Assembly: GCA_003508835.1 (NCBI GenBank)
Contig: PUFA01000022.1
Coordinates: forward strand, 8,742,001-8,806,000
Length of the DNA: 64,000 nucleotides
Direction: 5' to 3'
Source: Eonycteris spelaea
Lineage: Eukaryota > Chordata > Mammalia > Chiroptera > Pteropodidae
Under the pieces are notes generated by a model. The model was not told where the DNA came from. It was given only the letters and a program-made list of their open reading frames with translations, and made no database searches. Every line of letters starts with the position of its first letter. Position 1 is the stretch's first letter. The translations under genes were made by a program, and so were the position numbers. Positions 56,606 through 64,000 of the stretch are shown here, one piece after another.

Positions 56606-58044
56606 CAGAACAGAACGTTAAATACAGAACGGTTAAATCTTGCACTGTTTCTCAGTGTGGCAACCACCTACAGCTTCCTACTCCTGTTTCTATACCTCGC
56701 AAAGTGGACCTCATCAAACTGATCATTATAAATGGCTCCTTAACTCAAAGCGTTTATTTCTTTAACCAATTACTCATTTCATTAAATAAAGCAGTTTGTT
56801 GCCAGGCTATAGTTCAGAGATCTACAGATCCAATATTTTCACGAACGCAAGAGGGGAAAACAGCCCTTCCTGTTTTGGGCCCATCTCCTGAAACAGAACA
56901 GCATGTGGCCTCCCCGGCCGCCTTCACTCAGGTGAATCTTCTGCCTTCAGCGAACCCAATGGTTTTATCCACAATAAAGCCATCAGGACACGTCCTAGGT
57001 GGGAGTGGAAAAAAGCCCAACCAGAGGGCTTTTCAGTGGAAAACATGTTGATGAATATTCCAGACGTATCTGCCTTTAGCAGTATATCATTGCTCCACTG
57101 AGCACGTAAGAAATCGTGTTAGTCATTAGTCATTGGTGACATCACGTCCCTACCGTGAACTTGCCTTGCAAACCAGAGAGACCTACCATGTGACGTCAGC
57201 AATTCGGGATGAACACCAAGCAGAAACATATACGTCAGGATAAGCAAATATGTTCAACGAAAGAAAGAGGCAGACTTTATTCCACGCATCTAGCCATCAC
57301 CTCTCTCCAACTGGGTTGAATTCATGCTATGTAGTAAGTATTAGCCTGAAATAATCCCCCTCATTGTCTATCCTTTTCCGTAGTTGGAGAACTTTAATAA
57401 ATCATCTTCTTTGCAAGGTCTCTACTTCAATGACCTTCTGCAACAGGGCAGGTGTATTATCGTAAAGTGTGGTGTCTGCTCCCTCGCTTACCCGCTCCAC
57501 CCTCGGACAAGTTTCTCTCGGTTGGCAGTTTCTATTTATATTTCGACATATTAGTATAACAAATTTAAATGAAATCCTCCACTTGTATCATTAATTAGCA
57601 CTTGGCAATGGGCCTGATTAAATGCCCTTGGCAGCAAAATGATTTAAGCGTCTAAAAGGTTATTTTTATCATTTATTAAGAATGCCTGTTAGAGAACTAT
57701 TACCACCACTTCCCCACGAGGAGAGGGTTGCAGAGCTGAGCGTGGTTTTTAAAACACCTCTCCAGGTTGGCTTGCGTGATTGGCAGTCAGCACTGTCCAT
57801 TTTTCTAACAAATGAGGAAAGCGTATCTGAAGGAGAAGATATGTAAATGACTTTTTTTTTTTTAATTTCAGTTTAAATGATTAAAAGATCTCTGCTAATT
57901 CGTGCTGGAACTTCGGGAAACAGTTTTCTCCAATGGACTCTTCTAACTGTGAAGCTGAAGGAACTTCTTCAAACACCAGGATGGAGTATGAACTCTACCT
58001 GGTCTGGAAAACAAAACCTGTGTTGATAACTGAACTCTCAATCG
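56606..58044. other. Repeat-poor stretch, possible conserved noncoding element
   Basis: 57.53-57.71 kb is AT-rich, repeat-free and packed with homeodomain-like cores ('atcattaattagcac' at 57588, 'ctgattaaatgcccttgg' at 57614). This is the most enhancer-like composition in the right half. The 115-codon plus frame at 56704-57051 lacks protein resemblance. A T run lies at 57852-57862. Confidence 0.4.
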
Positions 58045-58138
58045 TAGGCCTCCTGTCCACTACTGGATGTCCAGCAACCAGCCCAGTGCCTGGCATATAA
58101 TAAGTGCTCAGTGAATATGTGTTATGTGATGAAGAATA
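58045..58138 (+). mobile_element. L2 LINE 3' end, sense
   Basis: 'ccagcccagtgcctggcata' (58079) followed by 'taataagtgctcagtgaata' is a near-consensus L2 3' terminus. It is well preserved for L2 but short. Confidence 0.85.
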
Positions 58139-59439
58139 TCAATTTGGTACACCTCTTAAAAGAGAGGATGACCAAAAAAAAATAATAAGGTGGATTGCCA
58201 TATTCTTTACCGGTTTGTGATTCCATTTAAATACGAGATACAGTATAAGAAGTGAATAAAATAGGAGAAAAATATTTGGAGCAAGCAATGCAGTAAATCT
58301 TGGAAAATCAGCCACTGTGACGGCGTATTTTCCCTTTTCATAAAATGATCTAGGTGAGGAAGAAAGGAAGGAAGGAAGGAAGAGGCAGAGGGGAGGCAAG
58401 GTAGAAGGGAAAAAGGAAATTCGTTCTTACTTAACGTAGGAAAATACTGTAATTAGTATTATCACTTAATCTATTGGATTTTCCAGATCGATAAATTAAT
58501 ATGTATACTGTATAAAATGAATAAAAATATCCATTTGCTGTGACTTTTTGAAGTATAGCATTTTGTGGTTTTCTGACTCATCAGGAGACTTGAAAACAAT
58601 GTCTCATGACAAGTACAGCTTTGGTGACTACAATGAAGTCTTGAAAGTTGCAAATGAAGAGTCTGATTTACTAGAGACTTCAAGAGCTTTGGACATATTA
58701 GCAAATATTTATTGAGCAGGGATTTAAGACCTAAAGATGTCCAACAGGGCACTTACAATGTGGTGGTCTTCAATAAGGATCTTAGGAGAAAACAAGAGAA
58801 AAGAAAAATAGGGAGATAAAGAGGACTCTGTGTTTCAAAACAAACCTTCAGGAAAGAAAAACGAGAAACTCCCAGGATAAGATACAAAGGACCACTACAC
58901 AACGTAATGCATTTAACACTGAAAGAGCCTCAAACTCCAAAAGGGGGGGAAAATGCTCAGAAATGTAATCCTCCACCACCTTCGGTTACAGATACACTGT
59001 TATTCAATTTCAGCAAAAGAGAAAAACAATCCAAATATTAAGTGAAATGAAAATAGATCTGAGCTATATTGTGAATAAAATATTTATCAGTCAAACAAAT
59101 TTATGAGCAGAAGCTGCCTACTTTTCAAATAGAACTCGACAGTGAACGAGGTGAATTTTCGATCACGTGTGTAATAGAGCCTTGAAATAACCCTCTGGAT
59201 GCCAGCACTAGGTTTCGCAAACACAGACAATACACTCGCCAGTGCATGGTCTCTGCCATCTTGGAAAATGCCCATCGCATTAGCTGCAGATTCATGTTCT
59301 TTCCTTAAGTTTCCTTTGTGCTACTAAAAAGTATCAGCCCAGAAAAGGATCACCACCTTTCCCCATGGACTGACAAATCGACTGACTTATGTACGCGCAC
59401 TCTGAGAGAAGGGAGAAAGATGGAGAAGGGGTCTTGGCT
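58139..59439. other. AT-rich unannotated stretch
   Basis: No gene. 58361-58382 is a short GGAA/GAAG microsatellite. 'agcaaatatttattgagcag' (58700) is an isolated antisense L2 scrap. An inverted repeat 'ctcttaaaagag' lies at 58152-58163. The remainder is unassigned. Confidence 0.45.
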
Positions 59440-59645
59440 GAGGGCGTTCCACATGCCAGGTGCTGTATTAAGCATATGATGTATTATCTCTTTTAATCCT
59501 TACCACAATCATGCGAGTTAGTATTAACAGACATCTTATTTCTATTCTGGAGATTGAAAAATTGAGCATCAGAGAGCTTGACCAGTTTCCACGGTGCTGA
59601 CCATGAGTGGAAGCAGGATCTGAACACAGGTCCATGGGGCTAAAA
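59440..59645 (-). mobile_element. MIR SINE, antisense
   Basis: 'ccacatgccaggtgctgta' (59449), 'cttttaatccttaccacaat' (59491), 'ctggagattgaaaaattgag' (59548) and 'gaagcaggatctgaacacag' (59610) match the antisense MIR in order and nearly full length. Confidence 0.85.
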
Positions 59646-59889
59646 ACAAAAATTTGTGCTCACCCAACCAGATGGATCACGAAGCATCCTTTGCAAGAGA
59701 AAGTTTCACCACCACCATATACTTATTCTGGGCTGCAAATACACATCTAATCCTCTAGGACCTTCACTCTACCTAACTGAATAAGGGCTACCTGTTGACG
59801 ACCACGTGGTTTCTTCTGCATTCTGCACTCTAGAAGTAATAATCATACATCTGCATCATGCCATTTGGAGATGCTTTTTAGGTAGCTCT
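59646..59889. other. Short unannotated spacer
   Basis: Unique sequence between an antisense MIR and a sense L2. Nothing recognised. Confidence 0.45.
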
Positions 59890-60055
59890 CTTGTAAAGCC
59901 AATACTGCCTGTTTTATAGATACTATGTTTACTTATCTTTTATGTTGGCAATCACTTCTACCGGATTGTACCTTCTTATTCTCTATAGCCCCTAATACAG
60001 TGCCTTGCAAACTGGCAGTAAATGGTTGCTGAATTGCACTGAAATATACTGAACT
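59890..60055 (+). mobile_element. L2 LINE 3' end, sense
   Basis: 'tagcccctaatacagtgcc' (59986), 'cttgcaaactggcagtaaa' (60004) and 'tggttgctgaattgcactga' (60024) match the L2 end (ccagcgcctagcacagtgcctggcac... aatgtttgttgaatga). Confidence 0.7.
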
Positions 60056-60107
60056 GAACAGGATGGTACTAAATTATAGGACAAGGCAGCATAGCCCACA
60101 TCATCTC

Positions 60108-60160
60108 TGATTCAAATAATTATTGAGCACCAACTGCATGCCAGAGGACGTATTTTGGAG
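60108..60160 (-). mobile_element. L2 LINE 3' tip, antisense
   Basis: 'gattcaaataattattgagc' (60109) then 'accaactgcatgccagagg' correspond to the antisense L2 tip. It faces the sense L2 just upstream, so two L2 3' ends meet tail to tail within 60 bp. Confidence 0.55.
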
Positions 60161-61817
60161 TATCGTCCTTTGCATTTAGTTTTTCTACAACGTCTCTTAA
60201 ATAGGGAGACCCCATTGTTTATAACATCATTAGGGACTCCTATAACTGGAGATATAACAGTTCTTGCTATCTGTAAACTTTGCCAGTTAGAGCTATAAGT
60301 CAGTATTGTAGACAAGCCCATGGAGTCTTTTCATGTGACGTCTTCCCCCACTGGAAAAGTGGAAATGCGCACGTTTTATCCTAGAATCTTTTCAATTACA
60401 AAAATTCGATTCTGAGTTATGGGGCGCCCGGTCGGTTCGGAGGAGAGTGAGGAATCTGAAACAATATCAAGATGCTTTGTGATTTATTCCCGATCACGCT
60501 CAATTTCCTCGCTAGCCTTTGTCAGAGTTCTGAGAACCAGAGTCCCCGAGTCATGTAATCTGCTGGTTTCTGATCCTCCTCGCTTCTTTTCCACGTGGCC
60601 ACGGCAATGTGGCCATCGTGGCGGTTCAGATATGCGAATCCTTGGGGCTGTAATTCAGGAGGCGCCGAGACCCTCTCCTCAAAGGACAGCTCATCCGCCA
60701 CAGCTGCGCTGCTGATCGAGCAGGCTAACTGCTTGGCAGTCCCTTCATGTCCCCGAGTCAATCTGCGTTTAAAGGATGGAGGTGAGTGGCAGGACGGAGC
60801 AGTTTATCTCCGCTGCCTTCTCATTTATTACCGCATTGCTCTCTCACATGGCACTACCACAGCTGATCAAGATCAGGGACCACAGATCACCAGAGTCATT
60901 GGGATGAAAGGCTAAACACTTTCTTTGTTCAGTCTACATAAGAGTATTTAAAATAATCATGGCAATAAATCTGATGGAAATACCCAAACATAGAAATGGC
61001 TTATTTCAAAGCAGGAATTACTGTCTTTTTTTTTTTTTTTTTTTTGAGCTTCCCGCAGCAGTTACAGACATCGTTCCAGTATATGAATATTCTCAATTAT
61101 CAGATCGGCTTGCAAATTGTGTCAGTCCGCATCCTGCCTGCAGCCCACGCATCTGCACTTGATTTCAAACAGGGAATGGCCAGTTATCAGCAAGAGAAGT
61201 TCAACTCTATTCTACTTCCTGACATAAGGCCACAGCCCCTTGAAAGACTTCAGCATAAAGATGTGATACTAAAATAGCATTCATCCACCTCGTGCTTTCT
61301 CTCTGTCTGCCCTACCATTTGGCACAATCGAAATATATTAAGTGCCTATCATGTTCTTATAAGGTCAAAGTGAGAAGCCAGATAAGAATGGAAGAGACAG
61401 AGGCAAATGGACAAGGAACAATGCAACTCTGAAAGAAATCCTGAAGACTTTTCAAAATATCCAAAATTAGACCACAGAAATCAAACAAAAGCAAAAAAAA
61501 AAAAAAAATGAAAGCAGAATTTTTTTTCATCTATTGAAAAGACACGAAAAGTCAATCAACATAAATGTGACAGCCTAGGACCCTTAACACGGAAAACTTG
61601 AAGCAAAAATCGGTGCCAGGAAGACAGATGGAATTCATCATTCCTTTGTAGTTTCCTGAAATACACAGGGCTTTTGCAAACTGTCCCTCTGAACTATGAG
61701 AGCAACATCACTTAACACAGTCATTGAATGCAAGAGCCGTAACATGTATAACAATATGTGGGCGACATTAGACTGCTAAAAAATACTCAGAGTATCTCAA
61801 ACTTTGTTTGCAGACTA
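60161..61817. other. Unannotated stretch with a compact hairpin
   Basis: 60.4-60.8 kb is GC-richer with CpGs; the opposed 79-106 codon frames show no protein resemblance. A T run (61026-61044) and an A run (61493-61508) are present. 'attaagtgcctatcatgttc' (61338) is an isolated antisense L2 scrap. No gene recognised. Confidence 0.45.
60591..60621. other. 12-bp stem hairpin with one bulge
   Basis: 'ccacgtggccac' (60591-60602) pairs with 'gtggccatcgtgg' (60609-60621) around a 6-base loop, with one bulged base on the right arm. The left arm contains a CACGTG E-box. Pairing does not extend beyond the arms. Confidence 0.8.
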
Positions 61818-61850
61818 AACAAACAACAACAACAACAACAACAACAAAAC
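61818..61850 (+). repeat. AAC trinucleotide microsatellite
   Basis: About eight consecutive AAC units, flanked by one AAAC variant on each side. The type is common in mammals and is possibly an expanded A-rich tail. Confidence 0.95.
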
Positions 61851-63804
61851 CTGTACAGGGCTCCCACACAGTGCTGAAAAGCTGCCTGTCTGATCCACCT
61901 TAAGCTATTCAGAAGAGACCCCACGCCCCAACTCAGCATCATTCAATAAGTACATGATCAGAAACAACTCAGCAGAGAATGTCAACCTTTGTGCCAAGAG
62001 ATGGCACATGGGCTCCACTAACTAGCTGAGGTGCTGGGGTGCAGAGGGCAGTGAGGGGAGTTTGAGTGACCTGCTTTGAGAACCAGATAGGGCTTTTCTG
62101 GGGTCTCTGGCATAGAGCGTTTTTCCTACAATAAAATGTTAGTTCCAAACGAGCCATTCTAGCACAGGAGAGCACAAAATGACAAAGCCTGGACTCTGGA
62201 GAGGCCACTTCCTCACCGTGTTCTATTATCTGTGAACAATGGTCAATGTCGCTATGACAACTTTTCAGAGTAGCCTTCTCGGGGACAGACAAACAAACAA
62301 ACAACCTCTAAGCACAGATTATATCCACGGGACGTAAAAGAGCTGGTCAGTTCGGTGTAGGCTCAACGATCAGGGTAGCTCTTAAACATTATTCAGGAAC
62401 CTTCCACCTCCGATTTTTAAGATGATCTGAAAACTTCACTTACATTGTCATGAAGGAACACAGAAGTTCCTTCATGAACCTGACTGTGGTCATGACAGAG
62501 GACTCCAAAACATTGCCCTTTCTGATTCTGTGATCAAATCGTAATTCTCCTCTCTCCCAGGACAAGCATCCCGCACTGCAGGAGAGTTGTATAGCCGACT
62601 TGTTATGCAAGGCCCTGAGAGAGGACCTCGATGCAGAGAACCACGTGAAAAGGGGGATGAGAAAGTTCCCACCCCAAGATGACTCCACGGTCAAGGACGG
62701 GCGATCAAAATGAGACAGATAATGAAGGACTATTCCTCCCTTTCCAATTCTACCAAGAAAAAATCACTTCCCTTACTAATTACTTATTTTCCAGTTTCCA
62801 CACATGGTTCTCATAATAATTGCTAACTTTGTGAAATGTTAGAACACTGACACTTATGTAAAGCAAAGTGGCTTTTGACATTTATGAAGTGCTGATTCTC
62901 TATAAATATAGAAAAGTGCTAATCCTCACAAGAACTACTCAATGGAATAGATCGATAGTGAAGACAAATACGCTTCTTTCATTGAAATTCAGAAGGCAAA
63001 AAAAAAAAAAAGCCATTTTTTATCTCTTTGATGAACTAGCACATCCTGTGACTTGCCACATAAGATTTAAGATCAGGTGCTAAGACACAGGCACAGGGAA
63101 ATTTTAGGAAGAAAGGAATCATAGGTCAACTTGGCCTATTTCCTCTCCTCGTATAGATCTCTATATAGATATGTGTGTGCGAACACCTTTGGAGACAGAT
63201 AGTGGTAGCCGTATTGTCACTCACCTTATGATCTCTTGTAAAAAAAAAAAAAGATGTCAGCTATTGTGGGTAGCTTGTAACACAAAATAAGCAATGACAT
63301 CTATCACAAAATGCTGGGAAAGCAGATAAGCTTTGAAGAGTGTCTGGGGAATATTAAGCGTAAACTGCACTTCTGTTTCCAAGTGACATTTCTTTTTCCT
63401 CAGAATGGCACAGCAGTGCTGCAGAAGGCGTGGCGTCTGACACCTCTGTTAAGAGCACAGGCAGCCCCAGTCGAAGCTTCTCTAAGGGCAGAGCGTGGGC
63501 ATGCGCGCTTATCTGTCCATTCAAACCGTGTCGGACTTGCCCACAATCTGAGCGGAGGCCAAAAGTCCATAAAGCACAAAGCGAACACCGCACCAGCAGA
63601 GGCGGTGCCCATCTCCTGAAATGCACTTGGACACCGGGCTGATTTTAGGGTCTGACAGATCTCACGTGGCTCTCCCTGGCACCTCCTCCCACCACCTGTC
63701 ACCGTATTTTAATACCGAAACGGATTAAGGATCTGATCGCTATTCAGAAAGTTCCAATTCCCACATGGGTGATACAGGCCTCTGAAAGTATGTCTAGGGG
63801 CATC
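61851..63804. other. Unannotated stretch
   Basis: No gene or confident transposon. ACAA-type run at 62288-62305. A inverted-repeat-like pair 'aggaacacagaagttcct' occurs near 62456-62473. 62.8-62.95 kb might be diverged antisense MIR. Short A runs lie at 62999-63012 and 63240-63253. Frames on both strands at 63.35-63.70 kb (90-102 codons) are unrecognised. Confidence 0.4.
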
Positions 63805-63866
63805 GTTCGTTTATTGAACAAAGATTGATGGAGCACGTCCTCTGCAGATGTCCACGAGAGTGCGTG
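63805..63866 (-). mobile_element. L2 LINE 3' tip, antisense
   Basis: 'cgttcgtttattgaacaaag' (63804) then 'gatggagcacgtcctctgc' is a worn antisense L2 tip. It ends where the MIR begins. Confidence 0.55.
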
Positions 63867-63875
63867 GTTACAGAG

Positions 63876-64000
63876 GTCAAAAGCATGGACCCAGGAGCCA
63901 GCCTGCCTGATTCACATCCTGGCCCTGCCATTGCTGGCGGGAGTGGCCTCGGTCACATTAACACTTAACCCTCTGGGCTTCGATCTCCTCAGCTGTAAAA
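63876..64000 (+). mobile_element. MIR SINE, sense, cut by window end
   Basis: 'agcatggacccaggagccag' (63882), 'ctgcctgattcacatcctgg' (63903), 'ctgccattgctggcgggag' (63926), 'cttaaccctctgggcttcg' (63964) and 'ctcctcagctgtaaaa' (63985) reproduce sense MIR from its 5' region to 'ctcatctgtaaaatg'. The copy continues past the window. Confidence 0.9.

Noticed and set aside
60419..60460. Start resembling a tRNA-derived SINE ('ggggcgcccggtcggttcgg')
   Set aside because: Carnivore-type SINE text begins similarly, but the following sequence does not match A-box, B-box or tail.

Overview
The window looks like ordinary nuclear DNA of a placental mammal and holds no protein-coding or RNA gene that I can support. 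Placental origin is shown by many worn copies of old mammalian transposons in both orientations: L2 and MIR throughout, MER5-type and MER20 hAT fossils, and L1M-type 3' ends. There are no primate Alu, rodent B1/B2, equid ERE or carnivore tRNA-Lys SINE copies. One younger LINE-1 3' end at about 38.35-38.56 kb resembles what I remember of bat (chiropteran) L1 tails. A bat without Ves-type SINEs is therefore my best guess, but it is only a guess. The host locus cannot be named from sequence alone. It could be a gene desert, a large intron or an intergenic regulatory region.

Layout. 0-9 kb is fairly GC-rich, with CpG-dense patches at 0.92-1.10, 4.17-4.45, 7.12-7.50 and 8.05-9.06 kb. The 7.1-9.1 kb cluster also carries a perfect CRE palindrome and a near-consensus CTCF motif, making it the best candidate promoter or insulator. 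9-23 kb mixes unique sequence with L2, MIR and MER5 fragments. It includes two oppositely oriented copies of one common mammalian repeat (13.0-13.5 and 22.5-22.9 kb) and a 74-bp direct repeat about 0.94 kb apart (20.91 and 21.85 kb). 23-38 kb is rich in L2, with a long L2 at 36.2-37.3 kb and two compound microsatellites (28.04-28.25 and 34.26-34.36 kb). 38-48 kb holds the younger L1 end, a MER20, AT-rich L1M-derived sequence and a nearly identical 131-bp tandem duplication at 44.32-44.58 kb. 48-64 kb is mostly unique and AT-rich, with a GATA microsatellite, MIR and L2 copies, and two compact hairpins at 56.36 and 60.59 kb.

How it works together: there is no pathway or operon to describe. What functional content exists would be regulatory: CpG patches, CTCF-like sites, and several AT-rich repeat-free stretches with homeodomain-type TAAT cores that resemble conserved noncoding elements. 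Conservation cannot be judged from one sequence. All open reading frames look like chance frames or microsatellite translations. I found no new biological system, and the findings are local curiosities ranked accordingly.
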